The notes beneath the pieces are model-generated. The model was given only the letters and a program-made list of their open reading frames with translations. It was not told the origin of the DNA and did no database searches. Source: Pleomorphomonas sp. JP5 (GTDB taxonomy: Bacteria > Pseudomonadota > Alphaproteobacteria > Rhizobiales > Pleomorphomonadaceae). Taken from it: DNA of 64,000 nucleotides. The position numbers were made by a program, and so were the translations under genes. The DNA is taken from contig NZ_JAMDLI010000002.1 in assembly GCF_023721815.1 (NCBI RefSeq), positions 124,001 through 188,000 of the forward strand, read 5' to 3'. Shown piece by piece: positions 48,139 through 56,234 of the stretch (positions are counted from its first letter, which is position 1; every line of letters begins with the position of its first letter).

Positions 48139-49695
48139 ATGAGTGAAACGGAGAGCATGACGTCGTTCCGCCCGAACCAGCCCTCTCCTGGCATCTCGAT
48201 AACCGGTCGCCTTGCTCGGCTTGCCGGCGCTCTTGGTCTTGTCGTTCTCCTTGCCGCCTGTCAGGCCGATGAAATCGGCTATGGCTATGGCCCCAAGGAC
48301 CAGCGGCCGGTATCGGCGAAGACGATTGAGCTCATGAAAAAGCTCAACATGAAGCTGTCTTCCCCTGTGCTGATGCGCATCTTCAAGGAAGAGAGCAAGT
48401 TCGAGGTCTGGAAAATGAATGCGAGCGGCCGCTACGAGCTGCTCAAGAGCTATGATATCTGCCGTTGGTCCGGCAATCTCGGGCCGAAGGTCAGGGAGGG
48501 CGACCGGCAAGCGCCGGAGGGCTTCTACAACATTTCTCCCGGCCTGATGAATCCCAAGTCGGACTGGTATCTGGCCTTCAACACCGGCTTCCCCAACGCC
48601 TACGACCGGGCCAACAATCGCACCGGTTCGGCGCTGATGGTACATGGTTCCTGCTCGTCTCGCGGCTGCTACGCCATGACCGACCCGCAGATCCAGGAAA
48701 TCTATGCCCTGGCCCGCGAGGCTTTTCGCGGCGGCCAGAGGACGTTCCAGCTGCAGGCTTTCCCGTTCCGTCTGAACGGCAAGAACATGGCCAAGCACTG
48801 GAACGACCCCAACATGCCCTTCTGGAAGATGCTCAAGGAGGGCTACGACACCTTCGAGATGACCCACAAAGAGCCGAAGGTGGACGTCTGCGGCCGCAAG
48901 TACGTGTTCAACGCCAATCCCGCCCAGCCGCTCGACACCGTCGCCGCCTGCCCCGCCGATCTGGGACAACCCAAGGAACTCGTCGCCTCGCTCCAGACGA
49001 GAGCCAAGGCCGATTACGCCGAGGCAGAGGTGCTGTTCGCCAAACTGGAGGAAGAGCGCAAGGCCGAGGAGGACAAGCGCATCCAGGTGGCGCTCGCCGC
49101 CGAGAAGCGAAAGGCCGATGCTGAAAAGGCGCGGGCCGACGCCGAGGCGGCTCGCATCGAGGCCGAGCGCAATCCGAGCGCAATCGCCCGCCTGTTCGGC
49201 GCCGAACCCAACCCGGAGGCCGGGATCACGGTGGGACCGGTGATCGTTCCGCCGACCGGCGCGCCGGTTCCGATAGCCGATCCGCGCGGACCACGGATTC
49301 ACGCCGTAGCGATGGCGGACCCCGTCGAGCAGGAGCGTGCCGGCGCCATCTCCCGCCTGTTCTCGTTCATGACCGGCAGCGACAAGAGCGAGACGGTGCC
49401 CGCCGCGCCCACCACGCCGGTAGCCACCGCCGACCCCGGCCCGCTTCCGGCGCCAACGTCTCCCGTCGTCGCCCCATCCAAGCCGAGCGCGCCAACGGCG
49501 CCTGTCGTGCCGGTGCCCCCGCGCCCCGCAAACGTCGACCAGCCGGCTGCGATCACTCCACAGCCGGCCGCGCAGCCGGTCTGTGCGATGCCCGGCGCAG
49601 TAGTGCCGGCCGGCACGCCGCCTTGCCCGGCCGTAGCAGCGACGCCAAGCGAGCAGGACAAGAACATTCTCGATCGCATCGGAAACTGGTTCTAG
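48139..49695 (+). CDS. YafK-type murein L,D-transpeptidase, lipoprotein
   Basis: A 518-residue envelope protein. The lipobox is VVLLAAC near residue 41. The YkuD-type catalytic domain covers about residues 75-205, with HGSCSSRGCYAM holding the active-site Cys. A charged coiled-coil (LEEERKAEEDKRIQVALAAE and on) then leads into a long Pro/Ala/Val-rich tail ending DKNILDRIGNWF. It probably trims or crosslinks peptidoglycan stems, or links proteins to them. ATG at 48139 or 48157 is possible. A CtrA-like repeat precedes it. Confidence 0.9.
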   Translation: MSETESMTSFRPNQPSPGISITGRLARLAGALGLVVLLAACQADEIGYGYGPKDQRPVSAKTIELMKKLNMKLSSPVLMRIFKEESKFEVWKMNASGRYELLKSYDICRWSGNLGPKVREGDRQAPEGFYNISPGLMNPKSDWYLAFNTGFPNAYDRANNRTGSALMVHGSCSSRGCYAMTDPQIQEIYALAREAFRGGQRTFQLQAFPFRLNGKNMAKHWNDPNMPFWKMLKEGYDTFEMTHKEPKVDVCGRKYVFNANPAQPLDTVAACPADLGQPKELVASLQTRAKADYAEAEVLFAKLEEERKAEEDKRIQVALAAEKRKADAEKARADAEAARIEAERNPSAIARLFGAEPNPEAGITVGPVIVPPTGAPVPIADPRGPRIHAVAMADPVEQERAGAISRLFSFMTGSDKSETVPAAPTTPVATADPGPLPAPTSPVVAPSKPSAPTAPVVPVPPRPANVDQPAAITPQPAAQPVCAMPGAVVPAGTPPCPAVAATPSEQDKNILDRIGNWF

Positions 49696-49796
49696 CGCGA
49701 AGAAATGGCCCGCCTTCAACTGACACCAAGAAAGAATGGAAACGGCGAGGTTCCAGGCGGCAATGCAATTGTGGAAGACCATCTAAAGGCATCGGC

Positions 49797-49994
49797 ATGG
49801 AGAGCATCTGCTGGGAGCTCCGAGGAAAAACGATAGCTCAACTAAAGAGAGAGCTAGACACCTTTGAAGATGACGGTATTTTTGTAGAAATATCTACGGA
49901 TGACGGAGAGACGACACACCCCATAAGCCTAGTCGGGCGACACGATGGGAAGTGCGTCTTGTTCTTTGTTGACCCAGCACAGCGTCGCGATTGA
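49797..49994 (+). CDS. Small hypothetical protein (65 aa) in a lower-GC patch
   Basis: The frame starts MESICWELRGKTIAQLKREL and ends FFVDPAQRRD. AAAGG lies 8 nt before the ATG. Codon third positions are much richer in A and T than in the neighbours, suggesting relatively recent acquisition. The predicted order helix, strand (GIFVEISTD), strand (HPISLVGR), strand (KCVLFFV) would make a compact alpha/beta domain. I cannot assign a function. Confidence 0.5.
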   Translation: MESICWELRGKTIAQLKRELDTFEDDGIFVEISTDDGETTHPISLVGRHDGKCVLFFVDPAQRRD

Positions 49995-50369
49995 TGAGCT
50001 TGCCGCCAGCTTCCCGCAGCCTTCTGCACATGTTGCGGCGCCTCGGACAGCGGCGTTCGGTGTTCTGGGCGGCAAACGAAACGTCTGCTAGGCCACTTTT
50101 GGATGTCATGATTCCAGGCTTCTGAATGAGGAAGTCGTGGATGATGCGACACCGCTGCCAACAGCAACTCCATCCGCGCCAAAACCGGTCGGCGAAAACT
50201 TGGCCCATGGCGCCCAGAATGTGAGAGCGACAAAGCTTCATCATCACATGCTGGGACGAAACATCTCGTCAGTTACATGGCGAGTATCGCCAGGCGCGGT
50301 GAACGGCGGCGCTTCGGGAGCTGCCGTTTTGGTCTTCCGCTCCCAATGGGACCGAGTTAAGCTGCCTTC
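49995..50369. other. Non-coding gap after the 65-codon ORF
   Basis: This is 375 bp of mixed composition with no convincing gene on either strand. A minus frame of 117 codons (49894-50247) has no family resemblance and no ribosome site. It may be degraded DNA. Confidence 0.4.
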
Positions 50370-50891
50370 ATGAGCACCCTTTCGATCGACGTCCAGCGCG
50401 CCGCCATAGAGGATGCCGCAGACATCGCGGCCGTCCACGATGCCGCTTGGCGCTACGCCTATCGAGGACTTCTCGACGGTGTCGAGCTCGAGCGGATGAT
50501 CGAACGGCGGGGGCCTCACTGGTGGGCCAAAGCCATCTCGCGCAACGTCGCCATGTTGGTGGTGAAGGTGGAAGGCCGCGTTGTCGGCTACGCGACCCTT
50601 GGGCCAAGCCGCATGCGTGCGCTTCCTTTCCAGGGCGAGGTCTACGAGCTTTATCTTCATCCCGACATGCACGGCATCGGCCTGGGGAGAAGGCTGTTCG
50701 AAGAAGCGAGAGCGGCCCTTGCCGACATGCATCTCGACGGTCTGGTCGTCCGCGTCCTCGCGGCCAACGCCGTTGGCGTCGGCTTCTATGAAAGGCTCGG
50801 CGGTCAGGAAGTGGTCGGTTCGAGCGAGAAGATCGCCGGTCGTCTCGTGCCGGTCGTCGTCTATGCCTGGCCACCGGTCGGGCGAGGCTGA
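50370..50891 (+). CDS. GNAT family N-acetyltransferase
   Basis: A 173-residue GNAT protein starting MSTLSIDVQRAAIEDAADIA. The acetyl-CoA site is GEVYELYLHPDMHGIGLGRRLFEEA (residues about 87-111), followed by LVVRVLAANAVGVGFYERLGG. The layout fits protein or small-molecule acetyltransferases, acceptor unknown. It is followed by ppa 106 bp downstream. Confidence 0.88.
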   Translation: MSTLSIDVQRAAIEDAADIAAVHDAAWRYAYRGLLDGVELERMIERRGPHWWAKAISRNVAMLVVKVEGRVVGYATLGPSRMRALPFQGEVYELYLHPDMHGIGLGRRLFEEARAALADMHLDGLVVRVLAANAVGVGFYERLGGQEVVGSSEKIAGRLVPVVVYAWPPVGRG

Positions 50892-50997
50892 AAATCGGGC
50901 AGTTTCCCGCCTCCTACGCGTTCTCTTCGCCTTGCTTTCGCCCCACCATTACGGATAAACACGTGCTCTCGACTTTGTTTCTTTTCAAGGATTAATC

Positions 50998-51537
50998 ATG
51001 CGCATCGACGCCGTTCCCATCGGCAACAACCCGCCCGAGGACATCAACGTCATCATCGAGGTGCCGCTCGGAGGTGAGCCGATCAAGTACGAGATGGACA
51101 AGGCAGCCGGTGCCATGTACGTCGACCGCTTCCTCTACACGGCGATGCATTACCCGGGCAACTACGGCTTCGTGCCGCACACCCTGTCCGACGATGGCGA
51201 TCCCATCGACGTCATGGTGGTCAACACCCGCGCCATCGTTCCCGGCGCCATCATGAACTGCCGTCCGATCGGCGTGCTCAAGATGCAGGACGAGAGCGGC
51301 CACGATGAGAAGATCATCGCCGTCCCCTCAAACAAGCTGACGACCCGCTATTCCAAGATCAAGACGGTCGACGACCTGCCCGAGATCACGGTTCACCAGA
51401 TCGAGCATTTCTTCGAGCACTACAAGGATCTGGAGCCGGGCAAGTGGGTGAAGGTGATCGGCTGGGGCGGCGTGGACGAGGCTGCCGAACTGATCATGGC
51501 AGCCATAGCCAGCGCCAAGGCCAAGGGCGACGCCTGA
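50998..51537 (+). CDS. ppa: Inorganic pyrophosphatase
   Basis: A 179-residue family I (hexameric) soluble pyrophosphatase hydrolysing PPi. It starts [20 protein letters not shown]; the active-site region contains [27 protein letters not shown] and the signature [11 protein letters not shown]. The length is standard. GGATT lies before the ATG, and a hairpin follows the stop. Confidence 0.97.
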   Translation: MRIDAVPIGNNPPEDINVIIEVPLGGEPIKYEMDKAAGAMYVDRFLYTAMHYPGNYGFVPHTLSDDGDPIDVMVVNTRAIVPGAIMNCRPIGVLKMQDESGHDEKIIAVPSNKLTTRYSKIKTVDDLPEITVHQIEHFFEHYKDLEPGKWVKVIGWGGVDEAAELIMAAIASAKAKGDA

Positions 51538-51544
51538 CGCCCCT

Positions 51545-51581
51545 CCCGCTTGATCTGGACTCGTCCGGCTCAAGCGGGTTT
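51545..51581 (+). terminator. Terminator-like hairpin of ppa
   Basis: CCCGCTTGA (51545-51553) pairs with TCAAGCGGG (51570-51578), with an inner GGAC/GTCC, and TTT follows. The short T run makes it a moderate call. Confidence 0.6.
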
Positions 51582-51607
51582 CGGCCTGACCCGCCGGCGT
51601 TTCCGCT

Positions 51608-51655
51608 CCCGTTACTCGCTCGGCCCGTTACTCGCTCGGCCCGTTACTCGCTCGG
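51608..51655. repeat. Three perfect tandem copies of a 16-bp unit
   Basis: CCCGTTACTCGCTCGG is repeated at 51608-51623, 51624-51639 and 51640-51655 without a mismatch. The last copy holds the msrB stop codon (TAA on minus, 51646-51644) and the final residues of MsrB; the other two are just downstream of it. Confidence 0.95.
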
Positions 51656-52048
51656 ATGGAAGACCAGCGCTACGCCGTTGATGCAGTAGCGCAGACCGGA
51701 CGGCGGCGGACCATCGTCGAAGACATGACCGAGGTGCGACCCGCAATGGGCGCAATGCACCTCGGTCCGCACCATGAAATGACTGCGATCGACGGACGTT
51801 TCGACAGAGCCAGGCTCCGGCTCGTTGAAGCTCGGCCAGCCGGTGCCGCTCTCGAACTTGTCATTCGAGGCGAACAGAGGCGTGTCGCAGCCGGCACAAT
51901 GGAACACGCCCCGCCGCTTCTCGTGAAGCAACGCGCAACTGCCAGGCGCCTCGGTGCCATGACCGCGCATGACGCGATACTGCTCCGGGGTGAGCAGGCG
52001 CTGCCACTCCTCGTCGGTGCGCGTGATGGGGAAGGTCTCGACGGTCAT
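51644..52048 (-). CDS. msrB: Peptide-methionine (R)-S-oxide reductase
   Basis: A 134-residue MsrB repairing methionine-R-sulfoxide. Zinc cysteines are in FHCAGCDTPLF and VHCAHCGSHLGHVF, and the catalytic cysteine is in LRYCINGVALVFHP. The start MTVETFPITRTDEEWQRLLT fits. The C-terminus VFHPSE runs into the tandem repeat. Confidence 0.96.
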   Translation of the reverse strand: MTVETFPITRTDEEWQRLLTPEQYRVMRGHGTEAPGSCALLHEKRRGVFHCAGCDTPLFASNDKFESGTGWPSFNEPEPGSVETSVDRSHFMVRTEVHCAHCGSHLGHVFDDGPPPSGLRYCINGVALVFHPSE

Positions 52049-52119
52049 GGCGGGCTCCCGTAAACGGTCTCGGCGACAATGCCGCCTTCTACGTGGGAAC
52101 CCTTAACATAGATCGCAAG

Positions 52120-52392
52120 TCAGTTGCGGTCGACGTTCTCGTCGCTTTCCGCCCCCACGCTCGGCTCACCATCGCTCGCGACGGTTTCCGCCGGCTTGTC
52201 CTCCGGATCCACCCATTTGATCAGGAAAACCCAGGCGGCATAAACGAAGACACCGGCGGTCAACACCATCCACATCGGGTCCTTGACCACGAAATTCTCG
52301 TAGCAAGCCCAGGCTCCGGTTACCGCCACCAGCAGAACACGCCGCCAAAGAGGACGATAGAAAGGGTGATTTAGATCGGAAACGCGCTTCAT
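52120..52392 (-). CDS. Small membrane protein with two helices
   Basis: A 90-residue protein starting MKRVSDLNHPFYRPLWRRV, with GGGAGGA just before the ATG at 52392. Two hydrophobic segments (VLLVAVTGAWACYENF and MWMVLTAGVFVYAAWVFLI) are followed by a long acidic tail (PEDKPAETVASDGEPS). It is unrecognised. Short proteins of this shape are common conserved hypotheticals in Rhizobiales. The longer frame to 52530 lacks a start signal. Confidence 0.65.
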   Translation of the reverse strand: MKRVSDLNHPFYRPLWRRVLLVAVTGAWACYENFVVKDPMWMVLTAGVFVYAAWVFLIKWVDPEDKPAETVASDGEPSVGAESDENVDRN

Positions 52393-52656
52393 CCGTCCTC
52401 CCGCCACCGGCCGGTCAGCCTTCGTCAAGGCGCCCAATCCCCGGAACGCCCGGAACTTAGTGGATGGCGCGGAGCGAGGCAACCTCGGGGCCTCGCCCGA
52501 TCCCTCCCCCACGTCGGCTGTTCCACTCACGGGGTTTTGAGCCCCGACACGGCATCCTGATCGACTTCTTCTCGCATTCGCACTGGCAAAAACCGATCAT
52601 CTACGCATAATCACCTAATCAACCAGTCCATTCCACCGGATGACGGGAGACCCGCC

Positions 52657-53238
52657 TTGACGAAGGATCAATCGACGCTCTTCGACCACCCTGAAGGCTA
52701 CGGCGCGATCAGCCGCGCCCTGCACTGGCTGATGGCAGCGCTGTTCGCCTGGCAGTTTCTTTCAGTCATACTTCACGCCGTCGACCGCGAAATGCCGGCG
52801 GCCCGCTTTTTCTGGTCCTGGCACATGTCGGTCGGCTTCCTGCTACTGATCGCCGTCGTCCTGCGCGGCGTCTGGGCGCTCGTCAACCTTGGCAACCGAC
52901 CACGCCATGCCGCCGGGTTTCTTGGCGTTGCCGCTCGCCTGGGACACCTCGCCCTTTATCTCTTGATGTTGGCCGTGCCGACGGTGGCCGTTCTCAGGGC
53001 CTATGGCAGCGGTCGCGGCTTTTCGGCTTTCGGCATCGAGGTGTTTGCCGGTGGCGGCGAGCGGATTCCCGAGCTGATGGCTCCGGCCAATGCCGTACAT
53101 GGCCTTCTCGGCTGGGCGTTGCTCGCCCTGACGCTCGGCCATATCGCCATGGCTCTCGCCCATACCTACCTCTGGCGCCAGGATACCCTGACGCGCATGG
53201 TGCGCGGGCGCCCAGCCCCGATCGGTGGAGCGGAGTAG
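52657..53238 (+). CDS. Cytochrome b561 family protein
   Basis: A 193-residue membrane protein with four helices. Conserved histidines for two b-type hemes lie in ISRALHWLMAALFAW, SWHMSVGFLLL, NAVHGLLGWALL and LGHIAMALAHTYLW. Family members carry electrons from quinol to periplasmic acceptors, and some E. coli members act as superoxide:quinone oxidoreductases. It stands alone and converges with the ABC operon 13 bp away. Confidence 0.92.
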   Translation: MTKDQSTLFDHPEGYGAISRALHWLMAALFAWQFLSVILHAVDREMPAARFFWSWHMSVGFLLLIAVVLRGVWALVNLGNRPRHAAGFLGVAARLGHLALYLLMLAVPTVAVLRAYGSGRGFSAFGIEVFAGGGERIPELMAPANAVHGLLGWALLALTLGHIAMALAHTYLWRQDTLTRMVRGRPAPIGGAE

Positions 53239-53251
53239 CCGTCATTGCCGC

Positions 53252-54325
53252 TCACGGGGCGATGCGATGGCCCGTCGTCTTGTCGAAGAGGTGGAACGCG
53301 CCGGGCGCCGGCTGCAGGGCGACGGCGTCGCCGGACGTGGGGCGAAGCCGCTTGTCCATGACGCGAGCGATAAGCTCCCCGGCCGCCGTTTCGACATGCA
53401 CATAATACTCGGCGCCGAGGGCCTCGACCAGGCGAATGCGACCGGCGAGCCCAGGCTCACTGGCATCGGCAATGCGAATGTCCTCCGGCCGGACGCCGAG
53501 AAGAAGTGCTCCACCGTGATCGGCCGGGCGCGCTCCAAGATCGAGGGCACCGAAGGCGGGAGTCTGCCCTTCGGCGACCTCGATCAGGTTCATCTTCGGT
53601 GATCCAAGGAAGCGGGCGACGAACAGGTTGGCCGGCCGCTCGTAAAGCTCTTCCGGCGTCCCGACCTGCATCAGGTTGTGGGTGTGGCCATCCTTGAGTG
53701 GCGCGAAGACGGCAATCCGGTCCCCCATGGTCATCGCTTCGGTCTGGTCGTGTGTCACGTAGATCATGGTCGCGCGGATACGCTCGCGAAGCTGCATGAT
53801 CTCGCCACGCATCGATACCCGAAGATCGGCGTCGAGGTTCGACAGGGGCTCGTCGAACAGAAACACCTCGGGGTGCCGGACGATCGCCCGCCCCAGGGCG
53901 ACGCGCTGGCGCTGTCCGCCGGAGAGCTGGGCCGGCCGGCGGCCAAGATAGGGACCAAGGTCGAGAATGTCGGCCGCTTCCTTCACCCGCTGGGCGATCT
54001 CTGCGGCGGACCGCCCCGCCATCTTCAATGGAAAGCCGATGTTGCCGGCGACCGTCATGTGCGGATAAAGCGCGTAGCTCTGGAACACCATGGCGACGTT
54101 TCGGTCCGACGGCGCAAGCCCGGTTACCGAGCGACCGCCGATCCGAATATCGCCCGACGTGGTTTCCTCGAGACCGGCAATCATCCGGAGCGCGGTAGAC
54201 TTGCCGCAGCCGGACGGCCCGACGAAGACGATGAACTCGCCATCATCGACCTTGAGGTCGAGGCCGGCGATCACACCAACCTTGCCGAAGGACTTGGCAA
54301 CGGACTTGAACTCGATCTCGGCCAT
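53252..54325 (-). CDS. CUT1 sugar ABC transporter ATP-binding protein (UgpC/MsmK-like)
   Basis: A 357-residue ATPase. It has Walker A VGPSGCGKSTALRMIAG, signature LSGGQRQRVALGRAI, Walker B VFLFDEPLSNLD and the switch His in IYVTHDQTEA. The C-terminal TOBE/OB regulatory domain has LLGVRPEDIRIADAS. It is the last gene of the GntR-controlled operon. Confidence 0.95.
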   Translation of the reverse strand: MAEIEFKSVAKSFGKVGVIAGLDLKVDDGEFIVFVGPSGCGKSTALRMIAGLEETTSGDIRIGGRSVTGLAPSDRNVAMVFQSYALYPHMTVAGNIGFPLKMAGRSAAEIAQRVKEAADILDLGPYLGRRPAQLSGGQRQRVALGRAIVRHPEVFLFDEPLSNLDADLRVSMRGEIMQLRERIRATMIYVTHDQTEAMTMGDRIAVFAPLKDGHTHNLMQVGTPEELYERPANLFVARFLGSPKMNLIEVAEGQTPAFGALDLGARPADHGGALLLGVRPEDIRIADASEPGLAGRIRLVEALGAEYYVHVETAAGELIARVMDKRLRPTSGDAVALQPAPGAFHLFDKTTGHRIAP

Positions 54326-54365
54326 GGTCGTTTCCCGGATATCTCGAGGCGGTAAAGCGTTGGAA

Positions 54366-55199
54366 TCAGCCCTTGACGGCGCCGGCGGTCATCGACCGGC
54401 CGATCTGGCGATACATCAGAAGACCGAGGATGAGCGGCGGCAGCGTCGCCAGGATCATGACGGCCGCCGCCACGCCCCAACGTACGCCGCCACCGGAGGC
54501 GGCGAAGAAGAACGAGGCGCCGACCGACACCGGCGTTGCGCTGTTGGTTGTCAGCATCAGGCCGAACAGGAACTCGTTCCACGAATAGATGAAGGCCAGG
54601 ACCGAAGAGGCGGCGACGACATTGAGTGACATCGGCGCCACGACATAGACGAGGAGCCGCAACGTGCCGGCTCCGTCGACGCGGCCGGCCTCCTCGATCT
54701 CCAGCGGCAGATCGGCGATCGACGAGGCGAACAGCACCAGAACGAGCGGCACATTGACCAAGCAGAGGATCAGCGCCAGGCCGAAGCGGGTGTCGAGCAA
54801 CCCCACTTGCTGGTACATCAGGTAGATGGGGATGGCGAAGATGATCAGCGGCACGGCACGGAGATTGACGGCGAGCGGCAACAGCCAGCTGCGCCCCACG
54901 CCGAACCGCGCCATGGCGTAGGCGGCGGGGAAGGCCAGAGCAATCGCCAACGCCGAACCGATCAGCGAGGCGACAAGGCTGTTCGTCAGGAAATGCAGGA
55001 TATCGAAACGGTCGGCCATGGCGAAGACGGCCGCGTAGTTGTCGAGCGTCGGCGCCTCGATTATCAGCGAAGCATTGGTCATGATCTCCGCCTCGCTCTT
55101 CAGCGAGGTGACCAGCGTCGCGATCACGGGGAAGTTCAGGATCACCACGGCGGCGATGAACACCAGCCATCGCAGGGCGTTGACGAGGGGCTTCCTCAT
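54366..55199 (-). CDS. CUT1 ABC transporter permease (MalG-like)
   Basis: A 277-residue permease with six helices. The coupling motif of this family (EAA loop) is IADLPLEIEEAGRVDGAGTL, broken from the usual form only slightly. It starts MRKPLVNALRWLVFI and overlaps the preceding permease gene by 4 bp. The substrate is inferred from the operon, not from this protein. Confidence 0.93.
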   Translation of the reverse strand: MRKPLVNALRWLVFIAAVVILNFPVIATLVTSLKSEAEIMTNASLIIEAPTLDNYAAVFAMADRFDILHFLTNSLVASLIGSALAIALAFPAAYAMARFGVGRSWLLPLAVNLRAVPLIIFAIPIYLMYQQVGLLDTRFGLALILCLVNVPLVLVLFASSIADLPLEIEEAGRVDGAGTLRLLVYVVAPMSLNVVAASSVLAFIYSWNEFLFGLMLTTNSATPVSVGASFFFAASGGGVRWGVAAAVMILATLPPLILGLLMYRQIGRSMTAGAVKG

Positions 55200-56065
55200 A
55201 GCGGCGCCTTTCTGGCGGTGAGGCCGTTGATCAACCAGAGCACCACGAAGGATGCCACGAGCAGCAGCATCGAGGCGGCGACGGCGAGACCGATGTCACC
55301 GACCTTGAAGAAGGCCTGATAGATGTAGATGCTCATCGAGGTCGTCGAACCGCCAGCACCTGGCCCGACCAGGGTGTAGAGGTTGTCGAACACGCGAAAG
55401 CTGTCGATGAAGCGGATGAAGAAGGTGATCCCGATGGCCGGCATCATCAAGGGAAGGTCGATGTTGAAGAACAGTCGCCGCCCGCGAGCCCCGTCCAGAG
55501 CCGCCGCCTCTCGGACATCCGGCGAGATCGCCGCGTAGGACGAGTGCAGGATCAAGAGCGCGAAGGGCGTCCATTGCAGAGTCTCCACGACCACCAGCGT
55601 CGTGAAGGCCCAGTCTCGACCCAGGAAGGCCGGGAAGTCGCCATACCATTCGAGAAGATAGTAGGGCACCGCACCGACGAACTCGTGCAGGATCAACCGG
55701 TACATCAGGCCGACCAACGCCGGCGCCACCATCATCGGCAGCATCAGCAAGGCGATCAGCCAGGGCCGTTTTGCAAACAACGGCGCCAGAAACACCGCAA
55801 GCCCGAGGCCAGCCACCACCTGGATGACGGAAACGATCAACCCGAAGCGCAGGGAGAACCAGGCCGCGGCCCAGAACTCCGGATCGGCGATGGCCTTGGC
55901 GTAGTTGGAAAAGCCGATCGGTTCCGGCGCGCGAATGTTCTCGAAGCCGACGCGGGAGATCGAATAGATGATGTCGAGAACGAGCGGGAACCCGAGAAGG
56001 GCGATGAGAAAGACCGTGAGCGGGGCGATCAGAAGGCGCCCCTCGAAACGGGAAGTCCGTGGCAT
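55196..56065 (-). CDS. CUT1 ABC transporter permease (MalF-like)
   Basis: A 289-residue permease, partner of the next gene. It begins MPRTSRFEGRLLIAPLTVFL and has the coupling loop SPDVREAAALDGARGRRLFF. It follows the binding-protein gene after a 169-bp gap that holds a long hairpin. Confidence 0.93.
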   Translation of the reverse strand: MPRTSRFEGRLLIAPLTVFLIALLGFPLVLDIIYSISRVGFENIRAPEPIGFSNYAKAIADPEFWAAAWFSLRFGLIVSVIQVVAGLGLAVFLAPLFAKRPWLIALLMLPMMVAPALVGLMYRLILHEFVGAVPYYLLEWYGDFPAFLGRDWAFTTLVVVETLQWTPFALLILHSSYAAISPDVREAAALDGARGRRLFFNIDLPLMMPAIGITFFIRFIDSFRVFDNLYTLVGPGAGGSTTSMSIYIYQAFFKVGDIGLAVAASMLLLVASFVVLWLINGLTARKAPL

Positions 56066-56106
56066 ACGGGTCTCGTCCTCGAAAGATCGGCGACGGCGGA
56101 AAGGTA

Positions 56107-56139
56107 CCGCACGCCGGTCGGGGGGAGACCGGCGTGCGG
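56107..56139 (-). other. 13-bp perfect hairpin between binding-protein and permease genes
   Basis: CCGCACGCCGGTC (56107-56119) pairs perfectly with GACCGGCGTGCGG (56127-56139) around a 7-nt loop. There is no strong T tract. It lies 95 bp past the binding-protein stop, the same position type as the hairpin in the other sugar operon. Confidence 0.6.
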
Positions 56140-56234
56140 AACGGCGGTGCGGCGCTGCTGGCTCAGTTATCGAGTTTACCGCAATCCGCCGGGGTTGGAA
56201 CAGTGGCGGTCAGGCCGCCACCGTCCAGATGCGA

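Noticed and set aside
49894-50247. 117-codon minus frame in the lower-GC patch, considered as a transposase remnant
   Set aside because: No transposase motif and no inverted repeats or target duplications found by eye.
52120-52530. Longer 136-codon form of the small membrane protein
   Set aside because: The ribosome site GGGAGGA points to the ATG at 52392; the upstream part has no protein-like composition.
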